Positions 43,769 to 53,222 of a DNA stretch of 64,000 nucleotides are shown here, piece after piece. A program made the translations under genes and the position numbers. The first letter of the stretch is position 1, and each line of letters begins with the position of its first letter. The stretch is from Marinoscillum sp040218045 (GTDB lineage Bacteria > Bacteroidota > Bacteroidia > Cytophagales > Cyclobacteriaceae). The DNA lies in assembly GCA_040218045.1 (NCBI GenBank), contig JAVJQA010000033.1:342998-406997 (forward strand), in the 5' to 3' direction. The notes below the pieces were generated by a model. It searched no databases and was not told the DNA's origin. It was given only the letters and a program-made list of their open reading frames with translations.

Positions 43769-45793
43769 TTAGTTAACATTTTGCACCATAGAAACCCTCA
43801 AAACTGACATTGAATAAGGTTCGGCAGGCATACTGAATTTTTTACCAGACACGGTGACTTGTTGCTCTTTTGGTGAAATACTTTCAGTTTCGAAGGAGTT
43901 TACCGCATCGAGGTTACCATTGCTCAACACAGTGAGCAACCCTTTATTTTCAAGGTCTTCAACCCCATCTATTTCGAAATCTATATTCTGCTGCTTTCCA
44001 GTTGTATTGACATACTTAACAATCAAATCCCCTGTCTTTTCATCCTTTGCCGCCGTGGCATACAGGCCGTTCTCACCAGCTACTGCTTTACCATCTTTCT
44101 TAATCTCAAGCACATGAGTACCTACGTTGGTTGAAAAAAGTTTTTGGACGTGATAATTAGGTGTTGTATGTGCTTCCAAATTATTATACCAGATCAAATC
44201 TGGTGTCCATTGCCAAGCTTCCGCATGGGCAAACAATGGAGCGTAAGAAGTCATGGTGACTACTTCAGCATTTCTTTCTAATCCAGTAATAAAAGCGGCT
44301 TCTGAAAGGGCAGTTTCCCAGTTGTTTTTATTATCAGGACTTGCCACCCCTACACTTTGTGAAGCATATTCACCCACGAAAAGCTTCGGTCCATTTCGGT
44401 CATAGTCATCGTACCAACCTGCACTCTCTCTAAACCAATCGGGATTGCGGTAAAAATGCTCATCGACAATTTCTGGCTGAAGCTTACGCCATTGCTCCCA
44501 GAGGTAATCAATCTCTTCTTCACCATTTGGAAAAATGGAACCATCAGAACCGGTAGAAGCAATTATTTGCATATCAGGGTATTTGTTCTTTATTGCCTTG
44601 ACCATAGGAACATACCGTTCGATATATTGTGGCCCCCATTGCTCATTTCCAACTCCTAGCATTTTCATGTTAAATGGTTCTGGATGTCCCATATCTGCTC
44701 GTAACCTGCCCCACCTGGTATCCACCGATCCATTGGCAAATTCAATGAGATCCAGTGCATCCTGTATGTAAGGCTCCAACTCATCCAGCGGCACAAGCTC
44801 ACCAGTATTGAACTGACATGCCATACCACAATTAATAATAGGCATTGGCTCTGCTTCCAAATCCTCAGCAAGCAAAAAGTATTCATAAAATCCTACACCG
44901 AAACTCTGGTAGTAGTCAGGAGCCGGTCTGTGGTCAAATTCAAAGTTCCATCGGTTAATAGTTACTACCCGATCATCTATATCCCCAACGGTGTTTTTCC
45001 ACTGATAGCGCTGCGAAAGGTCAAATCCTTCTACAATACAACCTCCCGGGAACCTTAAAAATCCAGGATCCATATCTGCCAGGAGTTGAACAAGATCAGC
45101 TCTTAAACCTTTTTTTCTTCCTTTCCATGTATCTGTCGGGAATAAGGAAACCATGTCTATATCAACGGTTCCTTCTCCTTCGAACCAAACATTCATTGTG
45201 CCCTTTGCTTCTGTAATGTTAGGCGTAATTGTGGTTTCAAGAGTCTGCCAATCACCGGTTATTCCACTTACACTACCTTCCGCAATAACTTCACCTTGAG
45301 AAGATATCAATTCAATTCGGATTGCAGTCACATTTCCTTCTACAGCTCTTACCTGGATGCTAAAATCATGTGGCACGTCTTCTTTGATTCCCATTCCTCT
45401 AAAGCCTTCATTTTTGAGACCTGCTCCTGAACCCGCATCATCAATCTGAACCCTCAGATAACGTGGGTTTCGAGGATTGCCTGTATTCATTGGTAAAGTC
45501 CTTACCCCTAAGCCTTTATCCTTTAGCACTGTCCATCCACGTAGTGGCTTATCAAACTCAAAGGATCGGTTTTTCACCAATTCTGCATAGAGTCCGCCAT
45601 CAATAGCAAAATTGATGTCTTCAAAAAATACACCATACATGGTGGGTTGGATAGGAGCTACTATATTGGAGGCATCCACTTTCAAAGTAACAGGCTGATC
45701 TGGAGAACCTGGGGTTTCCGCCCGGGGAGCACTACACCCAAAAGCCAGCGTCAAACTGCTTATAGCTAAAAGTTGATTTGCAAAATTTTTCAT
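43769..45793 (-). CDS. GH51 alpha-L-arabinofuranosidase (2), long form, lipoprotein
   Basis: This 674-residue enzyme starts at the ATG at 45793, giving a lipobox (LAFGC, Cys20). A CBM4-like beta domain sits inside the N-terminal part (about 85-220, between GGLYAELVKNRSFEF and the barrel). Catalytic residues are Glu384 in GVGNEQWG and Glu475 in LFVGEYAS. The first is the acid/base and the second the nucleophile. This long form resembles plant-type and Bacteroidota enzymes that act on side chains of arabinan or arabinoxylan. The 228-bp gap upstream contains the long hairpin element. Confidence 0.94.
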   Translation of the reverse strand: MKNFANQLLAISSLTLAFGCSAPRAETPGSPDQPVTLKVDASNIVAPIQPTMYGVFFEDINFAIDGGLYAELVKNRSFEFDKPLRGWTVLKDKGLGVRTLPMNTGNPRNPRYLRVQIDDAGSGAGLKNEGFRGMGIKEDVPHDFSIQVRAVEGNVTAIRIELISSQGEVIAEGSVSGITGDWQTLETTITPNITEAKGTMNVWFEGEGTVDIDMVSLFPTDTWKGRKKGLRADLVQLLADMDPGFLRFPGGCIVEGFDLSQRYQWKNTVGDIDDRVVTINRWNFEFDHRPAPDYYQSFGVGFYEYFLLAEDLEAEPMPIINCGMACQFNTGELVPLDELEPYIQDALDLIEFANGSVDTRWGRLRADMGHPEPFNMKMLGVGNEQWGPQYIERYVPMVKAIKNKYPDMQIIASTGSDGSIFPNGEEEIDYLWEQWRKLQPEIVDEHFYRNPDWFRESAGWYDDYDRNGPKLFVGEYASQSVGVASPDNKNNWETALSEAAFITGLERNAEVVTMTSYAPLFAHAEAWQWTPDLIWYNNLEAHTTPNYHVQKLFSTNVGTHVLEIKKDGKAVAGENGLYATAAKDEKTGDLIVKYVNTTGKQQNIDFEIDGVEDLENKGLLTVLSNGNLDAVNSFETESISPKEQQVTVSGKKFSMPAEPYSMSVLRVSMVQNVN

Positions 45794-45889
45794 GCTTTGT
45801 CTTATTTCTATAGGAAATGACCATTTGGCCCAGTAAAACCCCATATCAACGTGTTAGCCGCTGATAAGGAGTCTCATATTTTAATGTAT

Positions 45890-46023
45890 AGTACTTTGTC
45901 AAGTTTAGATACTGAAATGAATTCAGCATGACTTTACTGGGTATTAAACTTCGCTCTATCACCTTAGTGGTCATACTGAACTTGTTTCAGTATCTGTATT
46001 TAAAAACTTGACAAAGTAGGACT
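45890..46023. mobile_element. Long-hairpin (MITE-like) element between susD and GH51
   Basis: Arm 1 (45890-45932: AGTACTTTGTCAAGTTTAG, TTCAGCATGAC) and arm 2 (45970-46023: GTCATACTGAA, ACTTGACAAAGTAGGACT) are imperfect inverted copies of about 43 and 54 bp. Arm 2 overlaps the last bases of susD including its TAG stop. In RNA the arms would form a long stem inside the operon, a plausible attenuator or processing site. A solo arm is found at 6163-6208. Confidence 0.8.
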
Positions 46024-47776
46024 AGTCTAAATCGACTACTGGACGAACTTTGTACCCTTTCTCAAAGAATGCAGGCCCGTTATTCTCATTATTGTTTGCT
46101 GAATTACCTTTCAGGTTTGGATTGGCATTAAGCGCACCCTGAAATATTGGGAAATACTCGTGACCAGGCGTATAGTAGTCAAACGATGAATCATCAGCCG
46201 TAGCAGCAGTAAGTTTTTCTTTATTGGCTGTACCATCACGTGTATAGTAACCATGCTCAACTAACTGCTGTAAACGGTTTGCATCGTAGAAGAATCCCCA
46301 ACGAAGCAAGTCGATACCACGACCATTTTCACAACCGAATTCTTTAGGACGTTCCACATTTGCTATTTGCTCGAAAAGGTGATCAGCACTTGGGAAATCA
46401 GCCAACTGAAGGTCTGGTAGAGCAACACGCTGACGAACCTCGTTAATGTAATCGATAGCAACTTGAGTAGGGCCATTGATTTCATTTTCACATTCAGCAG
46501 CACGCAATAAAACATCACTGTAGCGCATCAGGCGTAAGTTTACACCGCATTGCAGCCCGTTGGTAATAGACTCATAAAGGTTATTTCGTGCATTCGTATG
46601 CTTGGCTATCGAGATTCCTCCCTGGGCATTGTTAGATAGTGGAGTTGTGGAAATCTCTTCCATATAAACAACGTTGTTACGAGGATCTCCATCCGGATAT
46701 GCTGCAGTAGGAAGGTCTGTATAATTATTATATTCATCCTCGTATGTAACCAGTGTCCAGTACAGACGAGGATCGAGACGACCATCTGTACTGTTCTCAT
46801 CCCTGAACAGGTTATACAACCAAGGTGATCCAGCCAGGTCACCCCAGCTACCCAACTCTTGAGAAGCGTAATTGCTTTCTACCGCGTGTCCCTGAGTTGC
46901 ATCTCTACTGATGTTTACTGGAGTCCACTCTTCATCAGTACCTCCTGTACCAAAGTCCATGAACTGTACTTCAAAAAGACTCTCTGAGTTGTTTTCCGTA
47001 CTTTCTTTGAAGTTGTCACCATAGTCAGCTGTAAGCGAATACGAACCATAAGTACCTGCAATGATGGCTTTCAATACCGTATAAGCCTCATCGAATTTAT
47101 GACGAAACATCAATGTTCTGGCCAAATATCCAGCAGCAGCACCGCTTGTCGCACGACCTGCAGCCCATTCTCCACCAGCATCTCGTGATGGCAACATTTC
47201 CATTGCTTCTCTAAGATCAGCCTCGATTTGATCAAGCACTTCGTCTTGAGTATTGTTAGCTGCATACAATGAATTGATATCAGAGTAAGATTCATAGTCA
47301 GTAATCAATGGTACTGTCTGGTAATAAGTAGCCAAGTGATAGTACGACAATGATCTTAGGAAAAGTGCCTGACCTTTGATCTCATTGTATGATTCATCAG
47401 ACATATCAACTTCATCCACCTTTGATAGAACAAAGTTTGCTCGGTTTACCACATGGTATTGGTCACGCCACGGCCACTCAGCCATAAAGAAAGTAGCTGG
47501 GCCATTAAGGTTATCAGCCTCTAAATACCACTGCTGGGATGAATTCCAAACTTCGTCTCCACGTACGGCATCCATTGTGTAACCAACGCGGGCAAAGCTA
47601 CCTTCAAGGCGTATACGGTTATAAACTGCTATTATGGCTTCCTGAAGATCAGCCTCCGAATCACCAAAATCAAAAGTTGTCTGTTGATTTGGATTCGTAA
47701 CCTCCAGTAGATCGTCGCAAGCTGACATGCCGCCAATCAACGCCAACATTGTAAGAATTATATGTAACTTTTTCAT
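46022..47776 (-). CDS. SusD/RagB-family surface glycan-binding lipoprotein
   Basis: This 584-residue lipoprotein has a lipobox (GGMSAC, Cys20) followed by the acidic residues DD. The N-terminal pattern LLEVTNPNQQTTFDFG, TPR-like helices (about 85-220) and the C-terminal SusD domain (YINEVRQRVALPDL, ERPKEFGCENGRGIDLLRWG) identify the family. It caps the SusC channel in the outer membrane and binds oligosaccharide, here probably arabinan. It is 29 bp downstream of the susC stop. The stop codon lies within the arm of the hairpin element. Confidence 0.95.
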   Translation of the reverse strand: MKKLHIILTMLALIGGMSACDDLLEVTNPNQQTTFDFGDSEADLQEAIIAVYNRIRLEGSFARVGYTMDAVRGDEVWNSSQQWYLEADNLNGPATFFMAEWPWRDQYHVVNRANFVLSKVDEVDMSDESYNEIKGQALFLRSLSYYHLATYYQTVPLITDYESYSDINSLYAANNTQDEVLDQIEADLREAMEMLPSRDAGGEWAAGRATSGAAAGYLARTLMFRHKFDEAYTVLKAIIAGTYGSYSLTADYGDNFKESTENNSESLFEVQFMDFGTGGTDEEWTPVNISRDATQGHAVESNYASQELGSWGDLAGSPWLYNLFRDENSTDGRLDPRLYWTLVTYEDEYNNYTDLPTAAYPDGDPRNNVVYMEEISTTPLSNNAQGGISIAKHTNARNNLYESITNGLQCGVNLRLMRYSDVLLRAAECENEINGPTQVAIDYINEVRQRVALPDLQLADFPSADHLFEQIANVERPKEFGCENGRGIDLLRWGFFYDANRLQQLVEHGYYTRDGTANKEKLTAATADDSSFDYYTPGHEYFPIFQGALNANPNLKGNSANNNENNGPAFFEKGYKVRPVVDLD

Positions 47777-47805
47777 AACGATATTCTAATTTTCAGAATG
47801 ATGAT

Positions 47806-50800
47806 TTAAAATGAAAACTGTGCACCAAACATCAAACTTCTCGGTGTTGGATAGGATGCATAGTTGTAACCAGGGGTGAAAGTACCTCCAGCAAAATCTG
47901 GGTTATAACCTCTGTACTTCGTCAATATGGCCACATTTTGAGCTGTAGCATATACCCTCAGGTTAGTGATAACACCATTGAATATTTCGTCTGGGAAGTT
48001 ATACCCCAATTGAATGTTACCAATTTTAAGATAGTTTGCATTTTGGATAAACCGACTGCTGAACATATCGTTTGTGATAGATCCGGTAGACCTGTTTGCA
48101 ACTCTTGGCACATCTGTATTCGTGTTTTCTGGTGTCCAGGCGTTCAATAGGTCCACACTCTTGTTGAGTGCGCCATATGAGCTACGCAATGTTACATCAA
48201 CGAAATCCACAGCCTGGAACCCAATAGCACCAAAAGCCATGACACTCAAATCGAGGCCTTTCCATTCAGCCCGAGCATTAAAGCCGTAATTAAAATCTGG
48301 AATACCACTTCCGAGGAAGGTTCGGTCTGCGTCAGTAATCGTGCCATCATTATTAATGTCTGCATATGCCACATCACCTGGTTGTGCTCCTGGCTGAACT
48401 ACTAAGTTGCCTTCTGAATTAACACGGTTGTCAATCTCATCCTGAGACTGGAAGATACCCTCGTAAACATAACCATAGAACGAACCTACTTCACGGCCGA
48501 CCTCTGTTCGAGAATTTCCATCATTACGAGGTGTATTTGTTACTCCCAATTTTTTCACCTCATTGTTGAGCGTAGATAAGTTTGCAGAAAGATCAAACTT
48601 CACCACATTATTGTCATTGTGATAACCTACCATGAATTCAAGCCCTGAGTTGACCATTGTCGCTGCATTCATTGGCACACCTGCATTTGTAAAACCTGCT
48701 TGCCCTGGAACAGCTACATTAAAGTGAAGGTCTTCTGAGGTTGACTGATACCAATCCACAGTGAAATCCAACTGGCCCTGGAACATGGCCAGGTCAATAC
48801 CCACGTCAATGGTTTTTTTCCTTTCCCATCTGATCCGCTCATTTACAAAGTTTGATCGTCCTGAACCAGTTACTTTGTTGTTATCAAAGCTGTATGAGTA
48901 ATCACCTCTCTGCATACCATCCATGTAATCATACGGCCCAAGAAGTGATGTATTGCCCAGCTCACCATAGCTACCACGTATCTTGAACAGGTTGATCAGA
49001 GATTCAGAAACTGGGAAAAAGCTCTCTCTATCAAGTCGCCAACCAGCTGAGGCAGATGGAAAAATACCCGAGTTGTCTGCAGGTGATAAACGGCTTGATG
49101 CATCACGACGTATGGTTGCTGTTAACAGGTACTTTTCATCAAAATCATAAAGAATACGACCAAGATATGAAATAATATAGCTTTCATTTACATCACTAAA
49201 TGATGCGGTCTCGTCTGCAGTATTTAATTGAAGGAAGTATGGTTCGGACAAAGTGTTACCTGTTCCAGCTATTCTACTATAGGCGTCGCGTTGAAATGTT
49301 TGCCCTACGAGAACATTGAGATGACTGAGTCCAAAATTACCATCATATGTCAGTGTGTTCTCTACAAGAGAGTTGGTATATTCCAGACTTTCCTTTGTCA
49401 ACACTTCATTACTCTTGGTCAGGTAGTTGGTAGTACTCTGTATAAATGCTGGTACGAATGTGTGACCTTTTACATTGGTGTGACTATATGATAAATTCAG
49501 TTTGTAATCCAGCTTATGATTGCCATTACTTTGCCCAACCATATCCATGAAGTCCAGAATCGCTGAACCATTAGCTACCAAACGATTCACCTTATTATTT
49601 CGCTCCAGCAAATTGTTTGTTAGCAATACGTTGGTCACACGAATATCACCATGAATGTCATCATAGTAAGTACCATAACCATATGAATCATAGGAATATT
49701 GGGATGCAGGCGAAAGTAATCCGTCCAGTACCCAGGTAGATTCGTCATAAGCCTTGATTGTTGGTGGCGTAATAAGTGCTGAAGCCATTACCGGATATTG
49801 CGCTCCATACAAACCCTGAACAAACTCATTGGCATTACTCAGTGCCATATTATCCTGATCGCTGTGGCTATAAACCACATTAGAGCTAAGTTTCAGAAAC
49901 TTCACATCCATGGAGTTTTTGAATCGAGCAGTGTAACGATCGAAGTTAGGGCCGGCACCTTCAATTGTTCCTTCCTGACTGAAGTAGTCAAGGGATACAT
50001 TATATGTATTGGTCTCACCACCACCTGATAGGTTAACGTGATGATTCTGACGGACACCAGTTTTGAAAGCTTCATCTTGCCAGTTGGTATTTACTACATT
50101 AGGGTCTATATAGTTTTCGCTAGTAGGATCATATCCAGAAGGCACGTCCATACCACTGTTATTAAAGGCCATAGTCACATATCGACCATATTCTTCTGAG
50201 TTCATCACCTCATATACACCATCCTGCACTTGATCAAACCCAACAAGCCCATTATATTCAACCTTCATTGCTTGATTCCTTCTACCAGACTTTGTAGTGA
50301 TAATAACCACGCCATTCATAGCACGTGAGCCATAAATAGCAGCAGCGGACGCATCTTTTAGAATCTGAACAGATTCGATATCATTAGGAGAAAAGTCACG
50401 GATACTTCCACCCATAATTACTCCATCTATTACATAAAGTGGATTTGTGTTACCAAAAGAACCCACACCTCGAATACGCACTACCGGGTCAGCACCTGGT
50501 TGACCATCTGTAGTAATTTGAACACCTGCTGTCCTACCCTGAAGTAAAGTCGAGATGTTTGAATTTGACTGTTTCTTCATCTCTTCTGTGTCTACAATAG
50601 CAACGGAACCTGTAAGGTCCACTTTACGCTGTGTACCGTAACCGATAACTACCACTTCACCGAGCTCTGTCATATCTAGTGACATAGTGATCGCACCAAG
50701 TTCTGATTTTCCTCCCACGTTTACTTCAACGCTCTGGAAGCCAATGAAAGATAAAACAATCGTTGCATCAGAAGGAACTGATAGTGAGAAGTTACCATCA

Positions 50801-51006
50801 ATATCTGAAATGGTGCCATTATTAGCACCTTTCTGCTGTACTGTAGCGCCTGGAAGTGGATCTCCACTTTCGTCAACGATTTGTCCTTTTACAGTAATAT
50901 TGTCTTGCTCTGACATTGACTCTTTGTCTATCATGTCAGCACCTTCTGCGTATGTTGCCGGAGTAAGCACCAGCAATCCCAACAGGATTAATAATAAATA
51001 TTTCAT
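47806..51006 (-). CDS. SusC/RagA-family TonB-dependent outer-membrane transporter
   Basis: This 1066-residue protein has a signal peptide (about 1-20), an N-terminal carboxypeptidase-D regulatory-like domain (about 38-110, VDESGDPLPGATV), a TonB-box region near EVVVIGYGTQRKVDLTG, a plug domain (RIRGVGSFGNTNPLYVIDG) and a large 22-strand barrel ending MFGAQFSF. It imports arabino-oligosaccharides with SusD using TonB energy. No N-terminal STN (secretin) domain is present, so no ECF-sigma/anti-sigma signalling is expected; regulation should come from the HTCS. Confidence 0.96.
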   Translation of the reverse strand: MKYLLLILLGLLVLTPATYAEGADMIDKESMSEQDNITVKGQIVDESGDPLPGATVQQKGANNGTISDIDGNFSLSVPSDATIVLSFIGFQSVEVNVGGKSELGAITMSLDMTELGEVVVIGYGTQRKVDLTGSVAIVDTEEMKKQSNSNISTLLQGRTAGVQITTDGQPGADPVVRIRGVGSFGNTNPLYVIDGVIMGGSIRDFSPNDIESVQILKDASAAAIYGSRAMNGVVIITTKSGRRNQAMKVEYNGLVGFDQVQDGVYEVMNSEEYGRYVTMAFNNSGMDVPSGYDPTSENYIDPNVVNTNWQDEAFKTGVRQNHHVNLSGGGETNTYNVSLDYFSQEGTIEGAGPNFDRYTARFKNSMDVKFLKLSSNVVYSHSDQDNMALSNANEFVQGLYGAQYPVMASALITPPTIKAYDESTWVLDGLLSPASQYSYDSYGYGTYYDDIHGDIRVTNVLLTNNLLERNNKVNRLVANGSAILDFMDMVGQSNGNHKLDYKLNLSYSHTNVKGHTFVPAFIQSTTNYLTKSNEVLTKESLEYTNSLVENTLTYDGNFGLSHLNVLVGQTFQRDAYSRIAGTGNTLSEPYFLQLNTADETASFSDVNESYIISYLGRILYDFDEKYLLTATIRRDASSRLSPADNSGIFPSASAGWRLDRESFFPVSESLINLFKIRGSYGELGNTSLLGPYDYMDGMQRGDYSYSFDNNKVTGSGRSNFVNERIRWERKKTIDVGIDLAMFQGQLDFTVDWYQSTSEDLHFNVAVPGQAGFTNAGVPMNAATMVNSGLEFMVGYHNDNNVVKFDLSANLSTLNNEVKKLGVTNTPRNDGNSRTEVGREVGSFYGYVYEGIFQSQDEIDNRVNSEGNLVVQPGAQPGDVAYADINNDGTITDADRTFLGSGIPDFNYGFNARAEWKGLDLSVMAFGAIGFQAVDFVDVTLRSSYGALNKSVDLLNAWTPENTNTDVPRVANRSTGSITNDMFSSRFIQNANYLKIGNIQLGYNFPDEIFNGVITNLRVYATAQNVAILTKYRGYNPDFAGGTFTPGYNYASYPTPRSLMFGAQFSF

Positions 51007-51030
51007 AGTTTAAGGTTTTTAGCTTAGTGA

Positions 51031-52737
51031 TTATTCAACAATTACGAGATATGCTCTCTCCAATACGAGCATAAAATTCAAATCAGCACTGTCCACAGTT
51101 ACACCTTCATAAAGTTGGAAATGTGTTTCGCCAGTTGCATAAGTGACATCATAGCGTACATCAGCAGTACCATCACCATTATTTGTAACTGTAATGTCTA
51201 TTTGAGAACCATTTATATTAGAAGCGAATACATCAAAATTCCAGTCATTTGTAAGTGTAGCCGCAGGATAGCCGTCACCCCATCCGAAGTTGTCCATACG
51301 AAGACCCGCATATTCTGTCAAATCAGCTTTTCGAAGAATTACCACAGGGCTGTGATAGTTGTTGACTTCATTAGAGTAGCAGTACATTTTAATAGTCTTA
51401 CTCTGACCTGATGCAACTGGATAATCATCCGAGAACTCAGTCCACCAAGGGGTGGAGAAGTCTGAAGCACCTACTTGCCCAACACCTTTGATCATGGTAA
51501 CCGGACAGTCTACAGTGACTGTACCTGTCGCTCCTATATATGATACAACAGCGTTTTGCGCACCTTCAGCAGCCGGAATTAAACCGAACTTAAGAGAATT
51601 ATTTTTTAATACACCCATGGTACCATCAGCATAGGTAGCTGTCACAGCAATACCCGTGGTATCTAGTATTACACCAAGAGTGTCATTGTAGAAATAGTAC
51701 TCCGTGATGTCAGGTAAAGTAGTGATTTCCAGACTAGATACTGGATTGACCACTTCTAATGTATAGAATGTTGATACAGCCGGGCCGTACTCGCCTAGCT
51801 TTGTATTACTATAAGCTACACTCACAGTCTTTTTTCCAAGGGTACTCATATCAGGAACCACATTGAATGATAAACTTGCGGAATCTACTTCTGAAGACGA
51901 TCCATCATCATAAGTGACTGTTGCCACTGCACCTCCCCAGAAATTTTCGCTACCTATCTCCACAACAGATGGAGCACCTGATATGGCTATAGAGACCGGT
52001 TTAGAGTCTGCTATTTCGGTGATTTGAGAAGGTAATAGATAAGCTTCTTCTATCTCAAAATAGCTGTTATCAGCGACTAAAAACATGTTGATATCTGCCG
52101 AAGGGGAAACCGGTTGGTTATAGGTCATGACCAACTCTGTGCCATTGGTACCAAGAGCCGTGGCTGTAACAAATGCATAGCCACTAGACGAGTGATCGAT
52201 CTCAAGCGTTACATAAGCTCCATCCATGGTGGCACGGAAATCATTCCAAATGTCCTCGTCTCCGTCTGTATCAGGATAATTATGAGAAACCAATCCAAGA
52301 TCAAAATCTCCATTGCCCCAGCCATATGCATCAGAACGTAAAGCGAAATATTCCGAATAACCCTCGCCATCACGGTCAGCTACTTCATTAGCAACAATAA
52401 ATGTCCAGTTATTCCAATTGTTAGCACCTCCTCCATTGTGGTTCACAAACTCCAAGTGCAACAGCTTGTTGGTAGGAATGGTGAAATAATCAGAAAATGC
52501 CGTAAACCATGCAGAGCTGTAATCTTCAGCTCCCACTATCGCAGTAGAAATATCGATAAACGTAGTATCACCGGTATCTACTGCCGCTTTTGCAGCTGCA
52601 ATTGAGTCAATCCTGGCTTGCAGGTCTGAAGGAGCATCAACTGAATAAATATCCAAATCTCCTTCACAGCTAACCAGGCCAAATGCTACTAAAACCATGG
52701 CGCATAATGTGCACCTTATCAGTATAGTTGTTTTCAT
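51031..52737 (-). CDS. Surface glycan-binding lipoprotein with duplicated modules (SusE/F position)
   Basis: This 568-residue protein starts at the ATG at 52737, giving a lipobox (GLVSC, Cys24) followed by EGDLD. The N-terminal module (about 60-235, SAWFTAFSDYFTIP, EYFALRSDAYGWG) is repeated in the C-terminal part (about 420-568, STPWWTEFSDDYPVA, EYAGLRMDNFGWG). Two Ig-like (Big-type) domains lie between them (VSIAISGAPSVVEIG, VSSLEITTLPDITEY). I do not recognise a named family for the modules; their Trp and Tyr content suits glycan binding. It precedes susC by 24 bp, whereas surface binding proteins usually follow susD. Confidence 0.75.
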   Translation of the reverse strand: MKTTILIRCTLCAMVLVAFGLVSCEGDLDIYSVDAPSDLQARIDSIAAAKAAVDTGDTTFIDISTAIVGAEDYSSAWFTAFSDYFTIPTNKLLHLEFVNHNGGGANNWNNWTFIVANEVADRDGEGYSEYFALRSDAYGWGNGDFDLGLVSHNYPDTDGDEDIWNDFRATMDGAYVTLEIDHSSSGYAFVTATALGTNGTELVMTYNQPVSPSADINMFLVADNSYFEIEEAYLLPSQITEIADSKPVSIAISGAPSVVEIGSENFWGGAVATVTYDDGSSSEVDSASLSFNVVPDMSTLGKKTVSVAYSNTKLGEYGPAVSTFYTLEVVNPVSSLEITTLPDITEYYFYNDTLGVILDTTGIAVTATYADGTMGVLKNNSLKFGLIPAAEGAQNAVVSYIGATGTVTVDCPVTMIKGVGQVGASDFSTPWWTEFSDDYPVASGQSKTIKMYCYSNEVNNYHSPVVILRKADLTEYAGLRMDNFGWGDGYPAATLTNDWNFDVFASNINGSQIDITVTNNGDGTADVRYDVTYATGETHFQLYEGVTVDSADLNFMLVLERAYLVIVE

Positions 52738-53222
52738 AAAAATTAGTTTGATTGAGTTCATTTCTTAATAAAATCAGGTCATGTAAATCACAATATTCTA
52801 TCGGTTTCAACCCACTTGGTATTAACCGCATAATTCCCTCATTTCCCCTTTAGCCAGCATCTTGGTTTCTAAATCAACAACACGAGCTTAAGACGATTTC
52901 GGGACCTTCAATTCACCTCTTAATTGGCACCTTTTCGGATGAACCTAACGCCGATAGACTATGGAAAACTCCAGGTAGCCATTTTCTAATATTCGTAAAA
53001 TTTGTCATATGAAATCTTTCAGGGTTATTAAATTGATGATTACAAATAGCATATTTTGCCATTTATTCATCAAAGGTGCTCACATGCCTCTCAGAACGGG
53101 TGGACTAATGTCCTTTAAAGGTGGACATATTTACACGGTTCACTTTCGTTGACAAAATGATAAGGATTATCTAGATAGACTGTAATTATCATAAAGAAAG
53201 GCCATAAACGTTAATGGATCAA
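52738..53222. promoter_or_regulatory. Promoter region of the SusC operon
   Basis: This 485-bp region is upstream of the glycan-binding protein/susC/susD operon and just after the HTCS gene. No gene is seen. I could not place a confident TTTG/TAnnTTTG promoter. It contains the repeated GTGGAC motif described separately. Confidence 0.6.
53098..53130. promoter_or_regulatory. Candidate HTCS binding site
   Basis: GTGGAC occurs at 53100-53105 and again at 53121-53126, a direct repeat at 21-bp spacing, two DNA turns, as expected for paired AraC-type half sites. Between them ATGTCC (53108-53113) and GGACAT (53123-53128) form an inverted repeat with a 9-bp gap. It lies about 360 bp upstream of the SusC-operon ATG. 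Assignment to the HTCS is inferred from position. Confidence 0.45.
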
